A stretch of 64,000 nt of DNA from assembly GCA_024752435.1 (NCBI GenBank), contig CP103032.1, positions 1,798,001 through 1,862,000 on the forward strand, written 5' to 3'. Of the stretch, positions 1 to 11,023 are shown piece by piece. Within the stretch, counting starts at the first letter, position 1. Each line of letters starts with the position of its first letter. The DNA is from Allantophomopsis cytisporea (lineage: Eukaryota; Ascomycota; Leotiomycetes; Phacidiales; Phacidiaceae). The notes under the pieces are model-generated. The model was not told where the DNA came from and did no database searches. It worked only from the letters and a program-made list of their open reading frames with translations. The position numbers were made by a program, and so were the translations under genes.

Positions 1-225
1 GGCGTGGGATGGTTGATTGAGGACAGGAGAGGGGAGAGGGGAGGAGAATGTTCTAAGCTTGGGGATTTTTGGTGTGATGGTTTTGTATGGCTGCTATGAC
101 TACTGGATGTAGTGATTCTTGTGGAGGGAATACTCCGTAGAGGCTCTTTGGAGGAATATTACTATGTATTGGATAATTTGAGGTGGATGTTACTATAGAA
201 TGGTTTTTGGATTATTGTAGTTTAA

Positions 226-330
226 TTGTATATCTGTATATGTATGTATGTATATCTATCTGTCTGTCTGTCTGTCTGTATGTGTATGTATATGTATGTA
301 TCTGTATGTATCTGTATGTATCTCTATGTA
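226..330. repeat. TATG/TCTG simple repeat
   Basis: Imperfect tetranucleotide array: TGTATGTATGTA, then TCTG repeated, then TATG and TATC variants. Pure simple sequence, no coding signal. Confidence 0.85.
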
Positions 331-705
331 CATTATACACAAAATCAAAGTCTAGAATCAACCCCCCATCTCCAAACCATACACAATCGGCAACTTCATC
401 TCCCTGCATTGGTCATATACCTGTCTAACAATGCTCGAGAGAGTCTGAGAGTAGGTCTACCGGGTGAGACTGACACTGAGACGATAGAGGCATAGGAGCC
501 GGTAGGGATGTGGATCTACCTTTGGTGCTTGACTGGACTTTCTTTCTGATCGAGTTATGGTCGATTTGTGGTCGAGGTTGTTTGGTTCAGGTGAGTTGCA
601 TTTGCATGGTGGACAGGGTTGGGACTGGAAGGGGTATGGTATGGGTATACTGGGTCTAGTTGAGTGTCGTGCGTGGTGTGGTGAGCTGAGTTGGATTGGG
701 GCTGG

Positions 706-741
706 GCTTGGCTTGGCTTGAGCTTGAGCTTGAGCTTGAGT
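706..741. repeat. GCTTGA/GCTTG short tandem repeat
   Basis: GCTTG pentamers pass into GCTTGA hexamers repeated four to five times. Confidence 0.8.
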
Positions 742-865
742 TGTGATTTGTGAGTTGTAAGCTCATGCTGGAGCTTGGAGTGAGGGAGTTATTACTTGAT
801 TGATGGATTCTTTGATGCGTGGATGAGAGGGGCAGTGAATGTATGAGGATAGATGGAGTGGGTGA

Positions 866-945
866 TTTGATGATGATGGATGATGATTGATGATGATGAT
901 TGATGATGATAGTGAATAAGAATGGATGGATGGATGGATGGACAT
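866..945. repeat. TGATGA and GATG simple repeats
   Basis: Runs of TGATGA/TGATT are followed by four GATG units (GATGGATGGATG) near 926-943. Confidence 0.8.
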
Positions 946-1283
946 GGGTGAGGTGAATAAGAAGAAGCATGGATGATGGTAGCATTTGTTTGTAGGGAAT
1001 AACCATGTAAATCATTGAATGTTAACACGAAAATCCTATCTGTATTGTATTGTGTGTAGATGATCATGATTGATCAGTAGATAGAGTGAATCATCTATGA
1101 CCATGTAATGAGAGGGAGAGAGTTGAAGATCGGAAGTATCATGTAATTCCAGACTCTACTCTGCTCTACTCTGCTCTACTCTACGTAGACATGTCATTCT
1201 GAGCATTGATCAATGGAAAGGAAGAAGAAATGGGGCGAGTATCCAGTTCAAGCCCCTCTTTTCCGTCTGTTGTGGGTAAAGTC

Positions 1284-1316
1284 CATTCATTCATTCATTC
1301 ATTCATTCATTCATTC
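1284..1316. repeat. (CATT)n microsatellite
   Basis: Eight uninterrupted CATT tetramers, flanked by unique sequence; likely length-polymorphic. Confidence 0.9.
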
Positions 1317-1924
1317 CATCTTTCATTGATGTATGGAGTGGGAGAGTAGTATGGATGAGATGAGGGGAATAATGGGAGTGAGAGTAGTAGTACAGTAGTT
1401 ATTCATTAGTAGTAGGAGTAGAGTAGAGGAGTAGTGTACGATGAGACCACGAGACCATGAGACCGACACGAAAAAGAGGAGAAGCAAAGATCTTACTCTC
1501 TCTCTCACTCTTACTCCATCAATAACAATCATCCAAAGAACGGGGAATGCATGTGAGGCGTCAAAAATGTAATATATAAAGACCCAAGGTCCTGTCGAAC
1601 TTTCTACTTTTTTTTTCCCCTCTCTCTTCATACTACTATCATCAATACAATCATCAATCATTGTTATTGAGTGAGTTATTACCCTTTTATTTGTTTGGTT
1701 TTATTTATTTTGTTTTATTTTGTTTTGTTTATTTTGATTTCCCCTCCATACATTCCCCTCCCACTCATCCTATTACTACCCCTCATACACATCTCATCCG
1801 CACATCGCATCTGAACTCTCTTCGATATTCTACGAATTATCATATCAGTCGTTCATTTGAACTTCCTTTTTCGAGATTGAATGAATGGATCGATGAATGC
1901 AGAGATGCATGCATGAAAAGCATT

Positions 1925-1970
1925 GGAATTGAGGAATTGAGGAATTGAGGAATTGAGGAATTGAGGAATT
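1925..1970. repeat. (GGAATTGA)n octanucleotide repeat
   Basis: Five perfect GGAATTGA units plus a partial sixth in head-to-tail order. Confidence 0.9.
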
Positions 1971-2561
1971 CAGAAGAGTTATCGAAAGCAGAGACAACCA
2001 GATTTACCCCGCTGTCAACATCCCGCCAGCCCCGCCGTCCGTTCAATCAATACCCTGACGTCGATGCATGAGCGACTATCACCAATCAATCATCCCATCC
2101 ATCCACCGACCGACCCGACTGATTTACCTCGACCCCTCTACTCCCCTCTCTGCTCCTCAATTCCAATTTCTATTCATACAATTCTTCCAATCAATTACGT
2201 TAAAACCTTTTCCCTGCCTATCCGGAAGGATTGACTGGAATTGATTTTACGAAACCATTTGATCGTCCCTGTCGAGACCTGGTCTTGGATACAGTTGTAC
2301 CTCTCAATTCCTCCTCAGTTCCAGGTCCCACTTCTTGAAAGCCGCTCATCGGGCTGGGCTCACATCCAATTATCTAATCAATCTCGCATATCATCATAAC
2401 CCAATATACACATTACATCAGACCACCGAACTCAACTAACAACATCTCTCTTCTCAAAAATATAGAAAAACCAACGAACCTTCCCCTCCAAACTCAAAAA
2501 ACGAACAATCAAAACCAAAAAACACCTTTTAATTTAAACAAAAACTTTATATATATTCATC

Positions 2562-4119
2562 ATGGTGGTAATGCACTCCCTCCTCCGAACCCTTTCAAGG
2601 CGGTCTCTTCTGTCGGCCGCTTCTTCTCCGGCGCGCCTGGCTGCGAGTACGAGTCCGAGCGCCTCCCTCGTCGCCAGGACACCGGTGTCTTCGCCTTTGC
2701 GATCTGGACCTCTTCAATTCCGTTCTTTTGCTAACTCTCCTTCCCTCTCTCAGAAAGTTCTTCTCGTCCTTTACGATGGTAAATATTCCCTTTTTATTAA
2801 TTATACGCTGTAATTTTGTTATGGAAATGATTGGATCTTTTCCAATTGCGGGGTTGAGGCAATTGGATGAGATGCAGGCGGATCTCGCTCAATTGCAGTT
2901 TATTCTGCAATTGATGATACATATTACAGGAAACAATTGCATATTGTATCATTGCTAACTCATTCCAGGTGGCAAGCACGCCGAGCAGGTTCCAGAGCTC
3001 CTTGGTACAACTGAGAACGAGCTCGGTATCAGAAAGTGGCTCGAGGACCAAGGACATGAGCTCGTTACTACCTCCGACAAGGAGGGAGAGAACTCTACCT
3101 TTGACAAGCACCTCGTAGACTCTGAAATTATTATCACCACTCCGTGAGTCACTTCGAATCATACACGAATATCCTACAAGAACAATGCTAATACAGTCAG
3201 ATTCCACCCAGGTTACCTCACCGCTGAGCGTCTGGCTAAGGCCAAGAAGCTCAAGATTGCTATCACCGCTGGTATCGGTTCCGACCACGTCGACTTGAAC
3301 GCCGCCAACAAGACCAATGGAGGTATCACCGTTGCCGAGGTCACTGGTTCCAACGTCGTCTCCGTCGCTGAGCACGTCGTCATGACCATCCTCGTCCTCG
3401 TCCGTAACTTCGTCCCAGCACACGAGCAGATCGCCGCCGGTGAGTGGGACGTTGCCGCCGCCGCCAAGAACGAGTTCGACCTCGAGGGTAAGGTCGTCGG
3501 TACCGTTGCCGTCGGCCGCATCGGAGAGCGTGTCCTCCGCCGTCTCAAGCCATTCGACTGCAAGGAGCTCCTCTACTTCGACTACCAGCCACTCAAGCCA
3601 GAAGTCGAGAAGGAGATTGGCTGCCGTCGCGTCGACGACCTCGAGGAGATGCTCGCCCAGTGTGACGTTGTCACCATCAACTGCCCACTTCACGAGAAGA
3701 CTCGCGGCCTCTTCAACAAGGAGCTCATCTCCAAGATGAAGAAGGGTTCTTGGTTGGTCAACACCGCCCGTGGTGCCATCGTTGTCAAGGAGGACGTCGC
3801 CGAGGCCCTCAAGTCCGGCCACCTTCGCGGCTACGGAGGTGACGTCTGGTTCCCACAGCCAGCACCAAAGGATCACGTCCTTCGCTACGCCGCCAATCCA
3901 TTCGGCGGTGGAAACGCCATGGTCCCTCACATGAGCGGTACCTCCCTCGACGCCCAGAAGAGATATGCTGATGGCACCAAGGCTATCCTCCAGAGCTACC
4001 TCTCTGGAAAGCATGACTACCGCCCTGAGGATTTGATTGTTATTAACGGTGATTACGCTACCAAGGCTTACGGTCAGCGTGCTAAGAACAGTGGCTCTGC
4101 TGGTGCCAACAAGGCTTAG
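2562..4119 (+). CDS. NAD-dependent formate dehydrogenase
   Basis: Oxidises formate to CO2 with NAD+. Three exons: 2562-2778, 2969-3143 and 3201-4119, giving 436 residues; both introns have GT..AG ends and CTAAC/CTAAT branch sites. Residues 1 to about 65 are Arg/Ser/Ala-rich with no acids, a likely mitochondrial presequence; the enzyme proper starts at [10 protein letters not shown]. Family residues seen: the PFHP substrate loop at 131-134, Asn182, the Rossmann loop GTVAVGRIG at 231-239, Asp258 ending the second strand (NAD preference), Arg321, Gln350 and the catalytic His374. Length and motifs fit the D-2-hydroxyacid dehydrogenase-type FDH of fungi and plants. Codon use is strongly biased (C-ending codons, CCA for Pro), implying high expression. 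A cytosolic form from the downstream Met4 would still keep most of the presequence. Very sure of identity; targeting is inferred. Confidence 0.97.
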
Positions 4120-7100
4120 GGGGTTTAGTTACATATGAGATTATGAATTGAATTTTTTTGAAAGTTATTATGAGGTTTTTTTTATGGTTTGGTTTGGTGA
4201 TTGTGAGTATGATTGTGAATTTGATTGTGATTGGAGTGGGAGTGAATGTGAATGTAAATGTGACTGCGCAGCAAATACTACGATTTAAATCAAGCCCTAG
4301 AGTGTTATGCGTGCTTATCATATGAGACTGATTCTATCAGCACTTCGCCTTTCTCAACCGCAAAGGGATGAAGAGTTGATTGATTTACTAATCACCGATG
4401 ACATTTACAAAATAAAAGAAAAAATATGTCGTTCATCTATCCAAGCAGCAGCTTAGGTGGAGGCTTACTACCTGCTATTGCTGGTTTCGTATTATGTATA
4501 GTCGGCTGTGAATACGATGCTTTTCTTGGAACTGTGTGAACTGTAAACTGTAAACTATGTAGCTGCATAAAGTGTGTAGCTGTGTAGCTAAAGAAACAGA
4601 TCTATACAATTGCTTCCTGCTTTGGGAGATAGTAGTATAGTTAGGACCGTTTTAACTATCCTAACCCATATCACGTGACCACTGTATTGTAATCTTGGTA
4701 CTACAATCGCAATATTGCGGGAATGGGCTGCGATAGGCTTATGCAACAGGCTCTAAGAGACATGATTGTTCTTTGACTACTATCTTCTGCGAGGGGTTGT
4801 TATGTACTGCCGTCATTGTGGAGGATGAAATCTGAGTATGAATATAAGCAGCTATGGAATAATCGATGGGTTGACTTAGTTGGGGTATAAAGTTTACTAT
4901 TAAATGATCTTTATCTGTTGATTATTGTCTTCGTTTTTGTAGGTTGACTGCTTGACGAAGAGGAGTTGGACTTGGGTTGAAGTCATGCTGTGGGATTGCT
5001 TGCTTATATGGATTTTTGGTTATATGGGTACTGATGAAAGGCAGTGGTTAGGTTTGTACTTCTGAAACAAGTGAATGAAATCTAGGACTTGAAGATTGTG
5101 TTATTAAGGTTGATATTTAACTTTCTGGTTTCATGTTTAGTGAAGATATAAAGATTACTTTAGAGTGGTCTAAAAATAACTCCAGAAGATAATTTCACAG
5201 GTATAACGATACTGTCAATATAGGTACTAGCTGTTATGAATTCGAGGAAGGTAGAACTCCTTATAACTGGAAACAATTATATACTGAAGCAAGTCCTACG
5301 AACCAAGCTGATATAGAGCTAATAGCTGCTAATACTAAAAGTCAAGCTTTGATTGTTACTATGTGGTTAGTTCTTAAAGAGCAACCGACTATATATTCCC
5401 TTTGCCTTTGAACGCCGGCCTCCCTGACCCTCTTGATAAGAAGACAGCTAACGAGACTATTAACAACTGAAAAGAGCCTGATGACCTATTTGACGAAGTA
5501 TACAATTCAGGTCTTTAAAGTGTCAATTCATATCTAAGGGAGAAATTGTCCACATATGTAATCAATTTACAGACCTTACTTCCGCGCGAGTGAAAGCGAA
5601 TGACTATCACATTCACTGGTTCCCGGATTAGGCAGCACTACACTACTAAGTAGTATCATAATAGCCGCAGAGTATAACGCTACTCCCTTTCTCCTTCAAT
5701 CAATTCAATACCCAAATCTGCTGCACGCCCAACATCGTGACAGAAACACCTGAGCTAAACTGATCTGACTGGGATAGCCTTTGAGCGTCTGTAGCGCAGC
5801 GCCTGTCATGATTGATCTAAGAAGAAAGATGATTATATGTGTTAGTCAAGAGCAAAGTGAAAATCAGGAGACTCTCTATTTAATCCAAACCGACCAGTGA
5901 GTGTCTTTGACTTTTTTAAATGTGATTGAACTCAATTCATAGTTCACAATCACTATTAGTTGCCTTCGAGCTAGTCGACGTAAGTATTTTAGGTTCCATT
6001 GTGGCAAGATAAAGCGATATGACCTTAGACGTTAGGTCTCTAGATGTTAACAACATGTTCACGTAGGATTTCCGCGACCCCAATATGGCGCAGCCTGGAG
6101 TGCATTGTCGTACTATCTACTCTGAGCGTTGATGTCGTTGCCTTTGTCGAGTAGCATCTGAGCTACTGCCTCCTGCCCTCCGCTACAGTTGCCCATTGGA
6201 ACGTTGCCAGTGTGGTGTAGATCTCACAGTATGATTATAGAACGAGGAAACCCATCAGATAAAGTTTGTCATCCATAAGAATCAAGGATCTCTCGAAAAG
6301 TGCTCTGAATTCCTCCGAAGGAGGAAATCTCCACATCGTGGAACTCCGCTTCCAAGTGAGAATAGGGGGCCGAGAATGACTGCAGAAATCGCAAGTGATT
6401 CTGCTTACAAGCCTTCGCCGCAACGTGATGGTAATTCTGAATGGCTTATGCAACAGTCGTCCTTAACAATAGACCGGGGTAGGCGTGGTGTCTGTGGATC
6501 TGAGAAGCTTTCATGTCATTCGAAGAGCTGAATCAAGATTGATTAGCTCTGACTCAGAGCAAAAATTCTGTATCATGGATCTTGACCGAAACCAACGTGG
6601 AGTGTATCAAGGAACTGTAAGCTCTAGAAATATTTGGATTAACAATACGGGATTTGACATGTGTGGGGAACAAAGCTTGAATGCTTGAAGATGCGCCACT
6701 TATGGATTGTTAATGTGTCGGAGGTTTTCGGCCAAAAGCTTCAGCAGACAAGCAACAGATGGCCACTATTCCGATTAGACAAAGCTTCTGGTCTAAGATC
6801 AAACTCGGCCGAGGAACATAATAGGCCTTCTTATATGGAGTATTGTGTGTATCACTGGCATCGGTCTAAAGAAAAGAGGCACAGGGTTGCACTTCACACT
6901 GCACACTATACTAGTATAGTTATCCATGTCTTTGAGTAGTCTTCGAGAAAGCCTTCAGACCACCATCTGCAATTAGCATGAAGGAATGGCAGATTCACAT
7001 AGCGATTTGTTTCTTTTTGGAATAGTTTATGTGAGCACTGCATGTAGTTCCATCAATTACGGAGACAGTCAACGAACCGCACATCTTAGAACACACGAGT

Positions 7101-7659
7101 TCCCTTGACATTAGGTTGTGGGGTAAATGTCTCTCCGCAAAAAATAAGAGTGGTGTAAATGTCTCCCCGCAAAATATACAAGTGGTGGGTAAGATCACTA
7201 TGAGAATGCAACGCAAAAATGCACGCTCGTGGCACCACGTTACCTGCTCGGCAAATTAAGTCTAATATTGGCTTTGGTTACAAAGCTTTAGTGCTGCGCC
7301 TTTTACGACGTGGGATTTGTTGCGAGTTCAGATAAGCTAAGATCTGCAGCATTTCTTACATCCCCAGCTTTAGCCCCCTGTCAAGACGCTTCAACCAATC
7401 AGGTGCACAGACATCACTGATTTATAATTCTGGAATAAACATCATCACTTTTTCTGTTAGCATCAGCTTGAGTTAGATAGAGCTGAACTGAGTAAATGGA
7501 AACTGACAGAACTATTGACGTAAGTTTGTCTATTACAAAGTCCGCAATAGCTATGGCTTCAAAGTATAAGTAGGGCGTGATCAGTCCTCTTGAAAAGAAG
7601 CTCTTCTCATTATCAACGATACCTTAAGCATTATTATAAAGCGACAAATCTCCTTCGAA
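4120..7659. other. AT-rich gene-poor region with degenerate relics
   Basis: About 3.5 kb without an intact gene. 4900-5600 is rich in TA and carries short stop-ridden peptide-like stretches (for example around 5220-5420 on the plus strand) that look like eroded coding DNA; I could not assign a family. An ankyrin relic on the minus strand is listed separately. Small open frames at 6485-6939 and 6995-7216 show no recognisable domain. Confidence 0.5.
6065..6212 (-). pseudogene. Ankyrin-repeat relic
   Basis: Minus-strand translation gives GGQEAVAQMLLDKGNDINAQ, then a stop (TAG) two residues later, then YDNALQAAPYWGRGN. This is the consensus of fungal ankyrin repeats (hydrophobic LL, G..INAQ, then NALQAA). 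No open frame extends on either side, so it is a remnant of one or two repeats rather than a working gene. Confidence 0.7.
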
Positions 7660-8219
7660 ATGCTCTCTTCATTCTTTACAACCACAAGGATTGCAGCTTC
7701 TCTCTTCCTCTTGGCCAAGCTGGTCGCTGGTCAATCAGGTGAAGTTGGCAATTGCGATGGTAACTTTGGTGTGGTCGAGACCGACGTGAACAAGTGCAGA
7801 CCTCGGACCGGACCTCAATGCACTCTGGCATTTAGTAAGCTTAATCACTTGTTATCCATATTTGGGAGCATCTGCTTTCGCGACTTGCTAATACTTGCCT
7901 AGTTTGTCAATACGCCCCTCTAGACACTGACATTTCCGGCTACGTATACATCTACAATAACGACTGCCAGTGCGTCAACTCCTACGAAGAATACAACGAC
8001 GCCAGCTCTGGCGATTCTAGCGCGTTTCCATTTACGATCCCCACGTCGGAGAATGGTCTGAACTACGACACCGTTATCACGTACACCGACTGTCAAGACA
8101 ACCCAGAGGTGTCCTGGACTTACAATGGCGCTTCTTGGACCGAGAGCGACTGCGACTGCGAGGATGATGGTTCTGGTTTAATTGGGAGAACCTCTTGCAG
8201 ATGTGAATTCTCCTGCTAG
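7660..8219 (+). CDS. Small secreted cysteine-rich protein, effector candidate
   Basis: Two exons, 7660-7834 and 7903-8219, joined by a 68-nt intron with GTAAGC donor and TGCTAAT branch site; 163 residues. Residues 1 to about 24 form a signal peptide (basic start, hydrophobic core LFLLAKLVAG). The mature part holds 12 cysteines at 32, 46, 54, 60, 80, 82, 122, 142, 144, 157, 159 and 163, an even number fitting disulfides, with CxC pairs at 80/82, 142/144 and 157/159. It is acidic and rich in Tyr, Asp and Ser. I do not recognise a family. Size, secretion, cysteine content and position alone in repeat-relic DNA fit the usual profile of a fungal effector or apoplastic protein, but that role is inferred. 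TATA-like TTATAAAG lies about 25 bases before the ATG. Confidence 0.8.
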
Positions 8220-9275
8220 AAAATGCTTGGTGGGCCACTGTACTCGAGCATAGAGACAGACTTTTTAGCTTCTGAGATCTGGAACAAAGGACACCGCGGC
8301 TTGAAGAAGCCTATGTTATCATGGGGTTTGATTTCTTGCACTACCACTCTTTGACGATTTGGTGCTTATACTTGTGTTACAAGCTTGTTGTACAGTCGTT
8401 ACCAAATAATCTACGAAAATACATAACGTATCTTATCGCTTGATGAGCCCCTTCTATGATAGCATTACTTATAACTATGAAGATTGTTCTTCACTACTTT
8501 CCTTTGACTATCGAGTATGGTGACGAAGTTGTTTATACTGCTAAGTGTATCTAAGTGTTAAAAGCTAAGCACCTTCTCTTCTCTCAACTCTTACGCCCTT
8601 CGATATATTCTCCCCACTTTTTTTTCCTGGTATGCCAAAGTACTCTCCAATTTTGAGTAACAACTCCCTCAAAATCTCTCTAAAATCTTCTAATAATGTC
8701 CGAAATTTGTGGATATACTATATATAGGTGTGATAAAGTATATTGATCTTTCTTATTATACTTGAGGAAAGGAAAGACTTCTGTATTCCGCTCGTGTATA
8801 TGTAAACTCTATAAAGACAATGTATTCTCTTTGTTTGGCTTATTCGGCGCTTCATTAGATAGTCGATAGATTATAGGATTTACGTTCAACGCGCTTAGAA
8901 ACAAAGCATAGGCTTTTGATACTCTAACTGACTTGACTTATTTTAACTTTCGACCTAGAAAGAGCAATAGGGGAGTATTTTGAAAAACAACGTATACTAT
9001 AAAGGTACTTAGTAGTAAGTTGATCGATTTGTTGAATTTATTGAAAAATAATCTAGGTAGAATATTGATGGCAGACACATAGACTACGTGGTGGGCCATT
9101 GCAAGTAATCCCTCATATCCTGAGAAATTTTAGCGTGGTCATTCCTGTTCATTCATGATGGGTGCCAACCTTATAATTACTGGAATCTGATGGGTCCAAC
9201 TTTGAAACGGCAAATGATCGTTGAATAATGTCCAGATTTTTCTTCTGACAAGAGAGTATATACTAATAGAATTTC
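8220..9275. other. AT-rich gap, no gene seen
   Basis: No open frame of note. Very AT-rich with many TA steps and scattered stops on both strands; looks like mutated, repeat-derived DNA, but no terminal repeats or family could be identified. Confidence 0.5.
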
Positions 9276-10139
9276 AGTTTTCGTGTTAAGACAGGGCAAT
9301 CTCAACATTGTGAGAAGATTAACTGCACCAGACTACCGGATAGTTGGACTTCTCGAACTAGCAGCTCGTGGAAGCTCTGTAGCTCTTGTCGAGTTTCTTT
9401 TGGACCGCGGTTATAACCCCGATGGTTGCAAAGTCGGCAGCTCGAGCTATACCAGTTCCAGGCCGCCTTTGCTTGAAGCCATTGCCCAAGGAAGCTTCGA
9501 GATGGTAGACTTGCTCTTGAAGCATGATGCGGTACCCTTTGAGTCCATTTACATTGAAGAATTTCCTCCCTGATTCCAAACCTCAATGCAACGGAACTTG
9601 CAATTATCACCAGCAATCCTTCTGTTAAGATCGTAAAGCTTTTGGTCGAACAAAACCAGCAACCTTTTGGCATTCCCCCCAGGGACTTTATCAAAATTCT
9701 GGAAGATCAAATTGGAATAGATGAGGAGAAAGTTCTACAAGCCAAATTTGTACCTTGTATACGCCTCATACTAGGCTTGAGAAACACAATCATAAAGCCC
9801 AACAACCCCTCACATGAGTTGAGTAGAAAGAATCAGAATGTGACCGTTGCAAAGGTCCTATTACAGTATAACGCGGACGTCAACAGTACTTACTCGAATA
9901 ATAGCGCTAGTATGCCTCTGTACGAATGTTCCAAACAACAAAGCCTGAAAGCAGTTAAATTTGCTAGATACCTGCTCAACTCTGGTGCGGAATCGGTAAT
10001 AGATAAACAGGGTCATACACGTATGCACGACTTGGATCAAAGTCAATTGGCTAAAGCTATGCCAAACCTACTTGGAATAAGTTTGGAAGAGTTTGTAGCT
10101 TCAGCTACTGCTGATGTAGACAATAACGAACCTAGATAG
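9276..10139 (+). pseudogene. Ankyrin-repeat protein, truncated and frameshifted
   Basis: An intron-like acceptor (TACTAATAG..TTTCAG) precedes an open stretch from about 9276 reading NLNIVRRLTAPDYRIVGLLE and ALVEFLLDRGYNPDG, then EAIAQGSFEMVDLLLKHDA: typical ankyrin helices. The frame ends at a TGA near 9571, while the next frame continues at once with LNATELAIITSNPSVKIVKL, then VAKVLLQYNADVNS and ARYLLNSGAE, ending at 10139. No splice site pair joins the two, so one base was gained or lost near 9555-9570. No 5' exon with a start codon is evident. It is either a pseudogene or a gene with a sequencing indel. The C-terminal 90 residues are unlike ankyrin and may be the natural tail. Confidence 0.7.
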
Positions 10140-11023
10140 ATTGAGGTAATCCTTTCTTTGGTTAATACCTTCTAGTAAAGGTTGGGTGCATATAGGCAAC
10201 GAAAAATCGGTGTCTAAGAACTACAGTGTTCACCTGGTTTGAGATACAGAATAGCACTTTCTTCAGATATCATATACGATTTCGGAAGTTAAGGCATTCT
10301 CGTGTGATCATGCACTTGAAGTACTCTATATCATCACTTACAAGTGACTCTCACATAGTTCCAGCACCTTGGTGCACATAAATCGTCGCTGGACCTATAT
10401 GCAACGCGACTTTATAAGGTTTGGGGTGTAGAGTAGGTAATTTGAGCTGCCTTCTGCTGCTGTAGCGTTTAAATCCCAACTTCTAGTTAAAATCTATAAA
10501 AGATCTACAGAAGAGGAATCATAAAGACCTAATCCTATAATATAGAAATATAGTAGACGAGTATACAGATACAATAGAATTTATCTGACCTATGGCCGGG
10601 CAAACATGTGGGGTTTTGATCTAAATCGTGGAGTGTATTAAACGGAATATACTTGTGCTCCTGTGATTATTTCAGAAACTTCTTACACACGTCGTAGACT
10701 TCGACCAGTTTTTGTTATCCCTTCCAACCTTTCTTGCACACATATCCGCCATGTACACGTGCAATATAGTATAGTTGCCTTGAAACTGTACATCTTAAAA
10801 AACTATGTTGTTTATATATACACGAAATGAATTAAAGTATGTCTGCTAATATGTACACCATCGCCATTACCATAGATGTTGACACTGATGCTAACAACGA
10901 CATTGAAATTCAATATCAACATCTGCAAACCGGCCGTCAGATTGTCTGACCGGTTGACAATAATACATCAGCACCACCTCCCGCCTACATCCGTTCCCTC
11001 ACTCACATCCTCATACCACCGAT
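10140..11023. other. AT-rich gap downstream of ankyrin relic
   Basis: No gene recognised. The last 150 bases are the 3' flank of the minus-strand repeat protein gene. Confidence 0.5.

Larger units (their letters stand above)
1..2561. other. Microsatellite-rich flank upstream of formate dehydrogenase, no gene seen
   Basis: No convincing coding region is visible on either strand; the open frames here consist of simple-sequence translations. The stretch is dense in short tandem repeats (listed separately) and pyrimidine-rich tracts. The last 200 bases before the FDH start are A/C-rich and end in a TATATATA run about ten bases before the ATG, as expected for the promoter and 5' UTR of a highly expressed fungal gene. 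A 3' end of a gene lying left of the window cannot be excluded. Confidence 0.6.

Noticed and set aside
2797..4014. 405-codon open frame antisense to formate dehydrogenase
   Set aside because: It mirrors the strong codon bias of the sense gene and crosses both introns; no domain. A shadow frame.
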